The translations under genes were made by a program, and so were the position numbers. 37,003 nt of DNA from a virus: the IMG/VR virus record IMGVR_UViG_3300047498_000021, positions 1-37,003 of that record. The stretch is one strand, 5' to 3'. Below, piece after piece: positions 29,764 through 36,421 of this stretch; positions within the stretch are counted from its first letter, which is position 1; the number at the start of each line of letters is the position of its first letter. The notes beneath the pieces are model-generated. The model was not told where the DNA came from. It saw only the letters and a list, made by a program, of their open reading frames with translations, and did not search any database.

Positions 29764-31098
29764 GTGCGTATCGCGTTCTGCACGACCTGCCGAGGGCGCG
29801 CTCCGCACCTAAAAGAAACCCTACCCCGTAACCTCGCGGACAACGCAGACGGGGTGTTCATCGTGCTCGACTACGGCAGCACCGATGACCTGATCCCGTA
29901 CCTCAAAGCCTACCACGCCCGAGACATCGCCTCCGGGCGGCTCGTGGTCTACCAGCATCCGGCCAAGAAGTGGCACATCAGCCACGCCAAGAACATGGCC
30001 GCTCGGTGCGGGCTCCGGGAAGGGGCCGATGTCCTCGTCACGCTCGACGCCGATAACTTCACCGGCCCCGGCTTCTCGGACTTCCTACGACAGTCCTTCG
30101 CCGAACCTGGAGTGCGCCCTGGCATTTTCCTGTGCCCCGACTACGCCTACATCAAGAGCCTTCCCCACGGCCCCGGACGGCCACAGAGAGGCTATGCCGG
30201 ACGTCTAGCCGTATGGGCCTCGACCTTTGTCAAGATGGGCGGCTATGACGAGGCGTTCTCAGAGTGGGGGCGCGAGGACATCTGCATGAACTTCCGGCTC
30301 CAGCGGGCCGGCTACACGATGCGGCATATCCCGAACCACTACCTGAACGCCATCCCTCACGGGGCCGATGTGCGGTTCAAGGAATACCCCCAAGCCCAAG
30401 CCAACGAGACCTTTAAGGTCGTGGAGGAGTTGAAATCGAGAACCGAGACCGTCGTCAACTTCGGCCGCTGGGGGTGCGGGACCGTCACCCGGAACTTCGA
30501 TCCGACGCCTATTTCCTTGGACCCGCTGCCCACGCGAATCTTCGGCATCGGCTTTCAAAAGACGGCCACCACGTCTCTGGCCAAAGCCCTCGCGATCCTG
30601 GGGTACGACAGCTTCCATTGGGGGGAGGGGGAAGCACCCCTCATCTGGTACGAGATGCAGGGGCTGGGGCGCTCCAAAACGCTCGAGCAATGGTATGCCC
30701 TGTGCGATAACCCGATCCCGGCCGTGTACCGCGAGCTCGACCAGGCGTATCCGGGGTCCAAGTTCATCTTGACCGTCCGGGATGAATGTGACTGGCTCCG
30801 CTCCTGTCGAGACCTCTGGGACTACGCGAAGAACCCCACCCGACGCCTGTGGGACATCTACCCCTTCAGCCACGTCATTCACACGGCCCTTTACGGCCAG
30901 CGGGAATTCGATCCCCTCGTGATGCTCGCACGCTACCGGCGGCACAACGCGGAAGTGATCGAGTACTTCAAGGGCCGCGAGGATCTACTCGTGCTGCGTC
31001 AGCCCGCGTGGGGGCCGCTGTGTGGATTCCTCGGGCTTGCCGTTCCGCAGATCGCCTACCCGGTATTGAACCGGGTCCGCGAGGACCCTTGCACTTGA
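29764..31098 (+). CDS. Glycosyltransferase-sulfotransferase fusion protein
   Basis: A 444-residue two-domain protein from the GTG at 29764. Residues 1-250 look like a GT-A glycosyltransferase: an N-terminal strand (RIAFCTTCRGRAP), LVTLDADNFTGPG with the DxD at 95-97, and the acceptor-side motif EAFSEWGREDICMNFRLQRAG (164-184). Residues 257-444 resemble a sulfotransferase: TRIFGIGFQKTATTSLAKAL, whose GFQKTATT (263-270) matches the 5'-phosphosulfate loop, and SKFILTVRDECDWLRSC for the 3'-phosphate site. It may add and sulfate a sugar, perhaps on surface glycans or phage proteins. No signal peptide. Confidence 0.82.
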   Translation: MRIAFCTTCRGRAPHLKETLPRNLADNADGVFIVLDYGSTDDLIPYLKAYHARDIASGRLVVYQHPAKKWHISHAKNMAARCGLREGADVLVTLDADNFTGPGFSDFLRQSFAEPGVRPGIFLCPDYAYIKSLPHGPGRPQRGYAGRLAVWASTFVKMGGYDEAFSEWGREDICMNFRLQRAGYTMRHIPNHYLNAIPHGADVRFKEYPQAQANETFKVVEELKSRTETVVNFGRWGCGTVTRNFDPTPISLDPLPTRIFGIGFQKTATTSLAKALAILGYDSFHWGEGEAPLIWYEMQGLGRSKTLEQWYALCDNPIPAVYRELDQAYPGSKFILTVRDECDWLRSCRDLWDYAKNPTRRLWDIYPFSHVIHTALYGQREFDPLVMLARYRRHNAEVIEYFKGREDLLVLRQPAWGPLCGFLGLAVPQIAYPVLNRVREDPCT

Positions 31099-31104
31099 GT
31101 CCCA

Positions 31105-31491
31105 ATGGGCGTGCGGCGTGACGCGCTGCGCCGGGCGCGGGAGGAGTTCAATCGCGTCAACCGGCCGCGGCTGCCCTCGTGGACGCCACCAAATCCGCCG
31201 AAACCACCGAAGCCGCAGCCCAAGTTCGTCGAACCTCCCCAACCTGTCGAACCTCCGGAGCCCGTGGAACTCCCCACGTTTCACGATGCCGTCCGCGCCG
31301 CGCGCTATCACTACTTGGTGCAAGTGCTGACCATAGCCGAAGGCAATGCGCGCGTAGCCGCGAAAATCGCCGGCATGAACCGGACCTACTTTTACGCGTG
31401 GCTCCACAAGCTCTCGATCCAACCCAACGACTACCGTCCCAAGGGTTCGCCGGCCGCGAATCGGGCGCACCGGGGGAATTGGGGGGATTAG
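31105..31491 (+). CDS. Fis-type HTH DNA-binding protein with proline-rich linker
   Basis: A 128-residue protein at the end of the rightward operon. The C-terminal part (about 62-105) is a Fis/NtrC-type domain: AARYHYLVQVLTIAEGNARV, then AAKIAGMNRTYFYAWLHKLSI, the classical G-N-x-x-x-A-A-x-x-x-G-M-x-R-x-x-x-Y helix-turn-helix. Before it is a Pro/Lys-rich linker (PPNPPKPPKPQPK, 27-39) and an Arg-rich start (MGVRRDALRRAREEF). No ATPase domain is present, so it is a stand-alone binder, perhaps for late-gene control, host nucleoid interference or DNA condensation. The gene end meets the convergent operon 3 bases away. Confidence 0.82.
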   Translation: MGVRRDALRRAREEFNRVNRPRLPSWTPPNPPKPPKPQPKFVEPPQPVEPPEPVELPTFHDAVRAARYHYLVQVLTIAEGNARVAAKIAGMNRTYFYAWLHKLSIQPNDYRPKGSPAANRAHRGNWGD

Positions 31492-31494
31492 GGG

Positions 31495-32202
31495 TCAGGC
31501 CGCCGCCAGTAGTTTGAGAAGCTGGCTGGCCATGCGGGTGTAGGCAGCGCTCGCCGCGCTCGCCGCGCTCCACTCCGCGCTCCACTCCGCGCTCCTCGCC
31601 GCGCTCCACTCCGCGCTCTCCGCGCTCAACGCGCACGCCGCCGCGCTCGCCGCGCTCCACGCCGCGCTCCTCGCCGCGCTCCACTCCGCGCTCTCCGCGC
31701 TCGCCGCGCTCCTCGCGCTCTCCGCCGCGCTCTCCGCGCTCTCCGCCGCGCTCCTCGCCGCGCTCTCCGCCGCTTGGATATCTACAAGCTCCCCCTTCGT
31801 CAGCGGCACCAGCACGTCCGCGCATTGCCGCACGACATCGCGCACGAGCGGGTGCTCCCGCCCGGCCAGTTCTTCCGTCAGCAGCCAGTGCAGGAATTTC
31901 CACTGCACCCTCGACAAATCCACGCCCACGGGAATTACGCTGAGCCATTCGACTGCGAATCGCTTGCTCTTGTCGTTGGGCAGCCCCTCAAACAGCCGAT
32001 CGACCAATCGGCAAATTGCGAGCGGCACGCCGAGCACGTCCGCTAGCTTGGCGTGGTCGGACCCGTGAATCAGGCAGCCGATCGCGCAGCCCTTGCCGTT
32101 CTCCCAGTATTCTCCGTGGATGAGCTCGTCCGCGTCGGCGTGTGACTGGATGCGGGCGACGTAGGTATTTTTGATGGCGGCGTCATTGTGAAATGCGGGC
32201 AT
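31495..32202 (-). CDS. Phage protein with Ala/Ser/Trp repeat tail (235 aa)
   Basis: ATG at 32202; upstream in-frame extension lies inside the previous gene and is rejected. Residues 1-145 are a compact globular domain (NGKGCAIGCLIHGSDHAKLA, RLFEGLPNDKSKRFAVEWL, VQWKFLHWLLTEELAG) that belongs to a family I recognise only as common among phages and prophages, without known function. Residues 146-225 are nearly all Ala, Ser, Glu, Arg and Trp in 3- and 4-residue steps (SAAE, SAEW, SAAR). The C-terminus (TRMASQLLKLLAAA) is amphipathic. Last gene of the leftward operon. Confidence 0.78.
   Translation of the reverse strand: MPAFHNDAAIKNTYVARIQSHADADELIHGEYWENGKGCAIGCLIHGSDHAKLADVLGVPLAICRLVDRLFEGLPNDKSKRFAVEWLSVIPVGVDLSRVQWKFLHWLLTEELAGREHPLVRDVVRQCADVLVPLTKGELVDIQAAESAARSAAESAESAAESARSAASAESAEWSAARSAAWSAASAAACALSAESAEWSAARSAEWSAEWSAASAASAAYTRMASQLLKLLAAA
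31543..31783 (-). repeat. Short-period coding repeat (9/12 bp)
   Basis: Built from GCGCTC-type units at 9- or 12-bp steps (CCGCGCTCCACT, CCGCGCTCGC...), coding SA-x and SA-x-x steps. A 48-bp block at 31611-31658 is identical to 34454-34501 in the second repeat gene, which shows exchange or duplication between the two loci. Confidence 0.85.
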
Positions 32203-32203
32203 G

Positions 32204-32563
32204 TCAGGGGTCCTTGTTGGGGTTGAGGAATTCGTCCAGCTTCGCAATGCGATCGCCCAACCCGGTCATCGATCGGGTGCGCGCGAGCGAGTCCGGGCCG
32301 TGGCCAATGGACATCAGATCCGCCTCGAAAATTTCCATGTCCTCGCGCAGCAGGTGTTGAGCCTTGGACAACTGCGCTTCGAGCAGTTCGATGCGCTTCA
32401 ATAGCTGGCTGTTCACGGTTTCGCTGCCGCGCTTCCACTCGTCGAGTTCGGTTTTGAGCGCGGCGTAATCGGAGTAACGCACCCATGCTCCGTCTGGGGC
32501 CTGCAGCAGCCAAATACCACTCTCTCGGTGGTACCACGGGGCGTACCACTTAACCTCATTCAT
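32204..32563 (-). CDS. Hypothetical protein with coiled coil (119 aa)
   Basis: ATG at 32563 overlaps the methyltransferase stop. The N-terminal part (KWYAPWYHRESGIWLLQAPDG, WVRYSDYAALKTEL) is a short aromatic-rich unit; the middle (EWKRGSETVNSQLLKRIELLEAQLSKAQHLLRED) is coiled coil. No catalytic motif. The upstream extension of this frame to 32626 lies inside the methyltransferase and lacks support. Confidence 0.7.
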   Translation of the reverse strand: MNEVKWYAPWYHRESGIWLLQAPDGAWVRYSDYAALKTELDEWKRGSETVNSQLLKRIELLEAQLSKAQHLLREDMEIFEADLMSIGHGPDSLARTRSMTGLGDRIAKLDEFLNPNKDP

Positions 32564-33498
32564 TTCTCGAACATCCTCCCCTGCCTGAGTGTTGCCGGGA
32601 GACACGCGGGCGAGTACCAAATGCATTCGCTGTTAGTGGTTTTGCTGCCTGAGTAGGTCAACCGGCCACGCGACCACTCCACGGCGTCCCATCCGGCCAG
32701 CTTGTAATCGTCACGGTGCCCGCATAGGGCGATCCGCAGGTGCTCGTTCTCGCGCGCCCATGTCTCTACGGCATCGGCAACCGCGCCGGCTTTGCCGTAG
32801 AGCGCCTCGTACGACCGATATGGCGGGTCCAGGAACACGGCCGTATCATCGCCGCCGAAATGATTGTTAAGGCAGCGCGACCAATCACCATGCACCACGC
32901 GGACCCGCTCAAGCCTGTCTGCGATCCGATGCAGCCACGCCCATGCTGTGCGCCCGCAGGAGGTCAGCAAGGCGTCCGCGCCCATACCGGCATTGCTCGC
33001 GTGCGGGATTTGGCCGATGGCCTGCACGCCCATACCGGCATTGCTCGCGTGCGGGATTTGGCCGAACCAGTCGCACCAGCCGGAACCGATCCAGCAGCAT
33101 TGACCCCACAGCCACCAGCCTGCGACTTTTGCATCGCCGGGCCAGGCCGGATCTTGCATTTCCGCGCCGATGCGATCTCGCTGCGCCATGAGCCATCCGT
33201 GGCGCGCGCCGAGGTCAATGTGCGATACCGGGTAATCCGCCCATTCCGCCACCGCCGCCGGTTGATGCTTGACCGCGCGCCAGAAATTAGCGATGAATCC
33301 GGAGCCGTCGCACACGACTTCAAGCGCAGCCGGGCGGGGGCACGCTAGCAAAACCGCTGCCGATCCGCAAAACGGCTCGATGTATTGCGCAGGCGATCCG
33401 AGCCGAGCCCACACATCCGCCGCAACCGTGCGCTTCCCGCCGAAGTACGGGAACGGGGACAGCAAGAGCGTCGCGTCTCCGATGTGCTTAACCCACAT
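32560..33498 (-). CDS. D12-class DNA N6-adenine methyltransferase
   Basis: A 312-residue Dam-like enzyme. Residues 16-23 are FPYFGGKR, the S-adenosylmethionine loop of this class, followed by YIEPFCGSAAVL (39-50) and catalytic FLDPPYRSY (222-230, DPPY at 224-227). It methylates adenine in duplex DNA, typically protecting phage DNA from host restriction or marking sites. An odd feature is a 16-residue tandem repeat, GQIPHASNAGMG at 146 and 162, within the target-recognition zone. Its start at 33498 precedes, by 21 bases, a small coiled-coil gene on the same strand. The specificity is not predictable. Confidence 0.93.
   Translation of the reverse strand: MWVKHIGDATLLLSPFPYFGGKRTVAADVWARLGSPAQYIEPFCGSAAVLLACPRPAALEVVCDGSGFIANFWRAVKHQPAAVAEWADYPVSHIDLGARHGWLMAQRDRIGAEMQDPAWPGDAKVAGWWLWGQCCWIGSGWCDWFGQIPHASNAGMGVQAIGQIPHASNAGMGADALLTSCGRTAWAWLHRIADRLERVRVVHGDWSRCLNNHFGGDDTAVFLDPPYRSYEALYGKAGAVADAVETWARENEHLRIALCGHRDDYKLAGWDAVEWSRGRLTYSGSKTTNSECIWYSPACLPATLRQGRMFEK
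32979..33065 (-). repeat. Two-copy 48-bp tandem repeat in methyltransferase gene
   Basis: 32979-33017 equals 33027-33065 over 39 bases with a 48-bp period, in frame, so the protein has GQIPHASNAGMG twice, 16 residues apart. The DNA identity suggests recent slippage or an in-frame duplication near the DNA-recognition region. Confidence 0.92.
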
Positions 33499-33519
33499 AG
33501 GACTGCCTCACTGTTTCAT

Positions 33520-33714
33520 TCATCCTGCGACGGTCAGCCCGCTTTCCAGCGCCGCTCGCAGCCGCTCGACCTCGGCCTGCAGAGCGCCGCGCTCTGCAAT
33601 CAGCGACTCGATGGCGTTGGCGGCTTCGCGCAGCGAATCCTCAATCTGATACCCAGCTTCAAACGCTTCGTCGGCCTCGAAGCGCAGCCGCTCCACCAGT
33701 TCCTTCGTGCTCAT
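33520..33714 (-). CDS. Small coiled-coil protein (64 aa)
   Basis: MSTKELVERLRFEADEAF begins a protein that is all helix (ANAIESLIAERGALQAEVERLRAAL). It has the Glu/Leu spacing of a short dimeric coiled coil and no membrane segment or enzyme motif. The common phage protein layout of EADEAFEAG followed by EAANAIESL is recognisable but has no known function. Confidence 0.72.
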   Translation of the reverse strand: MSTKELVERLRFEADEAFEAGYQIEDSLREAANAIESLIAERGALQAEVERLRAALESGLTVAG

Positions 33715-33764
33715 GCTAATTTCGCCTCAAGTGGCTGTCCATCGATTCAGTAGTCACTGGCTCT

Positions 33765-34259
33765 CTACTCTTCACGGCGCAACTCCTTGATCTGCCAAGC
33801 CAAGCGGCCGCACTCGCTCCGCACGTACCAAAGCGCCCGATATTGCGTGGTGGGGTCAAGCGACCAGAAGCTGTCCTCCCGCGCTCGTACGTGATCTTCC
33901 GGCGACTGATCAAAACAATGAGCGCAATCGAATCCAAACCACCATAGATGCTCGGGATCGCCGGGTGCGGGCACGTGGCAGATGGTCTCCGCTGGCGGTC
34001 CCTCCTGACAGGAATCCGCGAACGTGAGTCCGCCGTGCACGCTCGGTCCATAATCCGGCAAGTCGTCATAGCTCTTTCCGTGCCACGGGTGACTCTCGGA
34101 AACGCCAACATACCCGCACCAGTGCCCGCTTCTAGGGTGGCGCTTGGCGAGGCAGGACAGGCCAGTCGCCTTGTCCGTCCATTGCACTTTGTCCGGCTCG
34201 TGGTCCCACTCGCCGGGCGGCCACTGGCTGCGATCGCAGCGCGGATCAATCCAAGTCAT
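33765..34259 (-). CDS. Conserved phage protein of unknown function (164 aa)
   Basis: Residues have the look of a widespread phage family: HWCGYVGVSESHPWHGKSYDD, VHGGLTFADSC, ICHVPAPGDPEHLWWFGFDCAHCFD. Conserved His, Cys, Asp and Trp suggest a metal-binding or enzyme-like fold, but the function is unknown to me. The ATG at 34259 lies at the exact edge of the duplicated block (34260), so the gene is present only next to this copy and could have lost its original upstream neighbour. Confidence 0.82.
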   Translation of the reverse strand: MTWIDPRCDRSQWPPGEWDHEPDKVQWTDKATGLSCLAKRHPRSGHWCGYVGVSESHPWHGKSYDDLPDYGPSVHGGLTFADSCQEGPPAETICHVPAPGDPEHLWWFGFDCAHCFDQSPEDHVRAREDSFWSLDPTTQYRALWYVRSECGRLAWQIKELRREE

Positions 34260-34380
34260 TCAGCACGATATATTGGACCGCGATCACGAGCTGCCGGCGC
34301 ATCGTCTCGCGCGCCCAGCGCTCGGCCACGCGGCGCGCGTAGTCCCGCGAGTCGCGCGGCCGTCGGCCTGGGGCGCTCAT
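34246..34380 (-). pseudogene. Truncated copy of small membrane protein (44 aa)
   Basis: ATG at 34380 overlaps the stop of the repeat gene (ATGA). Its first 40 residues (MSAPGRRPRDSRDYARRVAE and on) are encoded identically at 36889-37003 as far as that copy is visible, but here the frame changes into NDLD and stops, while the other copy continues with MAATVAVVWMA, completing a membrane helix. The cut sits exactly at the duplication edge, so this is a copy shortened by recombination; whether it still works is unknown. Confidence 0.7.
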
Positions 34381-35063
34381 TGCGCCTCCGTGACCGCAAT
34401 CAGCCGCTCCAGCAGACCGCAGGGGTCCAGGGTGTCCCACGCCGCGCTCCACGCCGCGCTCTCCGCGCTCAACGCGCACGCCGCCGCGCTCGCCGCGCTC
34501 CTCGCCGCGCTCCACTCCGCGCTCAACGCGCACGACGCCGCGCTCCACGCCGCGCTCCTCTCCGCGCTCAACGCGCTCTCCGCCGCGCTCTCCTCCGCGA
34601 TCCACGCCACGCTCGCCGCGCTCCTCTGCGCGCTCGCCGCCGCGCTCCACGCGCTCAACGCTGATTCCGCGCTGCGCTCAACGATCATTTCCCGCCACGC
34701 ACCGCCAAAGCCGCGCGCATCCGCGAGCGGTTGCACTATCGGCAGCGCCACCGTCCACATGTGATCCATCAGAATTTGCAGCCGTTCTGGCTCATGACTG
34801 CGTCCCGTGCCGGCCGCGAGCGGCAGTAGGCTTTTCCAGCGAGTCGAATTGCGCAATGAGTCAGGCATAGAATCTTGCATCACGATGATGCAGTTCCCGA
34901 CGACCTCGGACATGCACGCTGGAATCCTGTCTGTGAGTTTACCGGTGAGCGCAAGATTGATCGCCGCGATCGAACATGCGTTTTCGGGTGTGCCGAGCCC
35001 GGACGGCAGATGCATGCGCGCAAGCGTGTCAGTGATCTGTTGACGTTGTTCCATAGTTAGCAT
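34377..35063 (-). CDS. Second Ala/Ser/Trp-repeat protein (228 aa)
   Basis: ATG at 35063 with AGGAG 9 bases upstream; a second ATG at 35069 is closer to the site and less likely. The N-terminal 130 residues are mixed (ITDTLARMHLPSGLGTPENAC, GNCIIVMQDSMPDSLRNSTRW, PLADARGFGGAWREMIVE) and differ from the domain in the 31495 gene. The next 80 residues are Ala/Ser/Glu/Trp/Arg repeats of the same kind, coded by partly identical DNA. The end is LLERLIAVTEAQ. An identical start (1-58) shows that a second gene copy exists in the genome. Confidence 0.8.
   Translation of the reverse strand: MLTMEQRQQITDTLARMHLPSGLGTPENACSIAAINLALTGKLTDRIPACMSEVVGNCIIVMQDSMPDSLRNSTRWKSLLPLAAGTGRSHEPERLQILMDHMWTVALPIVQPLADARGFGGAWREMIVERSAESALSAWSAAASAQRSAASVAWIAEESAAESALSAERSAAWSAASCALSAEWSAARSAASAAACALSAESAAWSAAWDTLDPCGLLERLIAVTEAQ
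34439..34664 (-). repeat. Short-period coding repeat, second locus
   Basis: The same GCGCTC-based 9/12-bp units as at 31543-31783, coding SAA-W/R/E steps. 34454-34501 equals 31611-31658 over 48 bp. A region like this is prone to slippage and to assembly collapse. Confidence 0.85.
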
Positions 35064-35088
35064 GTTCATTTTCTCCTTTTGCTGAGTC

Positions 35089-35280
35089 TTAGCCCGCGTC
35101 ATCGCTCAACGCCTCCGACGCACTAGACGCCGAACCTGCCGTAGTCACGGGAAAGAAAAACCTTACCCCACAACGCGGGCACCAGTAAAGCATGACGGGG
35201 TCGCCGGTCAGCGGGCTCGATTGGGGATACATCGGCTTGATGCTTGGGCGTGGCAACGTGCGATCGTGCTGGCAACTCAT
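35089..35280 (-). CDS. Small zinc-ribbon protein (63 aa)
   Basis: MSCQHDRTLP has Cys3 and His5, and YWCPRCGVRFFF has a CPRCG knuckle, together a possible one-zinc site. The Ser/Ala-rich tail (SASSASEALSDDAG) is coded inside the duplicated block, while the rest is outside it. AAGGA precedes the ATG. Function is unknown. Confidence 0.7.
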   Translation of the reverse strand: MSCQHDRTLPRPSIKPMYPQSSPLTGDPVMLYWCPRCGVRFFFPVTTAGSASSASEALSDDAG

Positions 35281-35311
35281 TCGAATTCCTTCCTCGTAGT
35301 TAGCTCAACGT

Positions 35312-35551
35312 TCAGCGATCCGCTTTGGTGCGCCGCCCGGGCCAGCGCACGACGTTCGGCGGCAACGGCCGGGGCTTCGGCAGCAGCCACAATTTCGCGG
35401 CCTGCGCGCGCGGCAGAAATCGCGTCCGCCAGCGGATGCGCTCGGCCGGCGTCATTGCGTCTGGACAGCTCCAGCCGAGCGCGCGCTTGTACGTGTACTC
35501 GGCGAGCAGCCGAGCGAGCCGCTCGCGCTCGGTCTCGCCGTGCGCGGTCAT
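35312..35551 (-). CDS. Small basic protein (79 aa), paralogue of 36084-36230
   Basis: ATG at 35551 overlaps the previous stop. The pattern ERERLARLLAEYTYKRALGW, then KLWLLPKPRPLPPNVVRWP, matches the 48-residue protein at 36084 (ERLAKLRAAWVYKRARDW, LLPKPAPLPANVVR), here with an insert of about 22 residues between the halves. These are two copies of one small phage gene. Confidence 0.72.
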   Translation of the reverse strand: MTAHGETERERLARLLAEYTYKRALGWSCPDAMTPAERIRWRTRFLPRAQAAKLWLLPKPRPLPPNVVRWPGRRTKADR

Positions 35552-35814
35552 GGCACCCGCCTCAATTCGCAACCCGTGCAATCCATGGGCTTCCCGACCC
35601 GGAGCGCGGCAACCAACCCCCAGCACAGCAATAGTGCATCGACGTGTTCCCGAAGTGTCTGATACCCGCAGCACGTCGGGATCGCAGCGGCGTATCGCGC
35701 CTCGAAATCATCGGTGTGCCCATCCGGTATCTCGCCGTCGCAGACTTTGCAGCACCAGTGCTTGTCGAGAAAGTGGCCGTTTCGGTCGTCGCTCGGCTTA
35801 GGTTCGTTATTCAT
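35548..35814 (-). CDS. Cys-rich small protein (88 aa)
   Basis: Cysteines fall in HWCCKVCDG (about 19-27), TCCGYQ (47-52), and DCTGCE near the end, with an amphipathic helix (REHVDALLLCWGLVAALRVG). This suggests a zinc-binding fold. The ATG overlaps the end of the upstream gene by 8 bases and its stop overlaps the next ATG. Function is unknown. Confidence 0.68.
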   Translation of the reverse strand: MNNEPKPSDDRNGHFLDKHWCCKVCDGEIPDGHTDDFEARYAAAIPTCCGYQTLREHVDALLLCWGLVAALRVGKPMDCTGCELRRVP

Positions 35815-36061
35815 AGCGGCCCTCGTTCATTGCTAGGTCCTCGGGGATAACCAGTCGATGTTTGCGGTATTTCCAGTGACGCAGTGTGTTGTAAATCGGG
35901 AAACTTAGCGCAAACGACCCGGCTAACCCAGATCGCAAACCGAACGTGCGAATGTTCCCTTTCCAGTATCGCCATTGACCCCAATCTACCAATCTAAAAT
36001 GCCAAAGCGCCGCTCGCCAAGGCTGAGTCGTTCTTTCATCGCAAATTAAACAGCGGTTCAT
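35807..36061 (-). CDS. Hypothetical Trp-rich basic protein (84 aa)
   Basis: ATG at 36061 has AAGGAG upstream (5-base spacing after AAGCC), preferred over the longer upstream frame. MNRCLICDE offers a CxxC at the N-terminus, then WRAALWHFRLVDWGQWRYWKG is strongly aromatic and basic, and SGLAGSFALSFPIYNTL may touch the membrane. No family is recognised. Confidence 0.68.
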   Translation of the reverse strand: MNRCLICDERTTQPWRAALWHFRLVDWGQWRYWKGNIRTFGLRSGLAGSFALSFPIYNTLRHWKYRKHRLVIPEDLAMNEGRYE

Positions 36062-36083
36062 GGCTTCTCCTTCATGTCCGTGC

Positions 36084-36230
36084 TCATCGCCGCCGCAGCC
36101 TAACCACGTTCGCGGGCAACGGCGCAGGCTTCGGCAAGAGCCAATCGCGGGCGCGCTTGTAAACCCACGCCGCGCGCAGTTTCGCGAGGCGCTCGGCATG
36201 GGTGTCATCCGGGTGGACATCAAGATTCAC
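36084..36230 (-). CDS. Small basic protein (48 aa), shorter paralogue
   Basis: GTG at 36230 overlaps the previous stop (GTGA). The sequence (HAERLAKLRAAWVYKRARDW, LLPKPAPLPANVVRLRRR) is the compact version of the 35312 protein, missing its middle insert. A basic end suggests nucleic-acid or anionic-partner binding, unproven. Confidence 0.68.
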   Translation of the reverse strand: MNLDVHPDDTHAERLAKLRAAWVYKRARDWLLPKPAPLPANVVRLRRR

Positions 36231-36421
36231 TGCAATTCTCCTTGCCCGAGTTCCGCGCGCTGCCCGGCCGCGATCCCGGACTGCATCGCGTTCAACGCCC
36301 CGAGCGTGTACGCCACCGACAGCGCCGCCACGATCCGCGAGGCGGAAATCATCGGGCTTGATAGCAGATCGCTCGCGAGCCGCGACAACGCCTGCTCGGC
36401 GTTCCACTCAAAACCGTTCAA
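36227..36421 (-). CDS. Small helical protein (64 aa), paralogue of 1034-1228
   Basis: A TTG start at 36421 overlaps the previous stop (TTGA); no ATG fits. RIVAALSVAYTLGALNAM (about 29-46) resembles RAALALAYTHGCVDTI in the 1034 protein. Both are short, mostly helical, in the same operon. No motif identifies a function. Confidence 0.65.
   Translation of the reverse strand: MNGFEWNAEQALSRLASDLLSSPMISASRIVAALSVAYTLGALNAMQSGIAAGQRAELGQGELQ

Larger units (their letters stand above)
34260..35132. repeat. Inferred 873-bp duplicated block (complete copy)
   Basis: Its left end (34260-34374) is identical to the right end of the window (36889-37003), and its right end (35006-35132) is identical to the left end of the window (1-127). 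The middle 631 bp is seen only once. In a circular genome a second, collapsed copy would bridge the contig ends. Edges are sharp: 34259/36888 and 35133/128 differ. Confidence 0.75.

Noticed and set aside
31157-31948. Minus-strand Arg/Gly/Glu repeat ORF (GERGERG type)
   Set aside because: It is an alternate frame of the Ala/Ser repeat DNA, and runs antisense through the Fis-type gene. The Ala/Ser frame has a normal globular domain in front.
32979-33065. CRISPR-like repeat
   Set aside because: Only two copies, in frame within the methyltransferase, and with a 9-base gap rather than a spacer.
33716-34249. 177-residue alternate frame over the conserved 164-residue gene
   Set aside because: Arg-rich shadow frame; the 33765-34259 frame has conserved family sequence.
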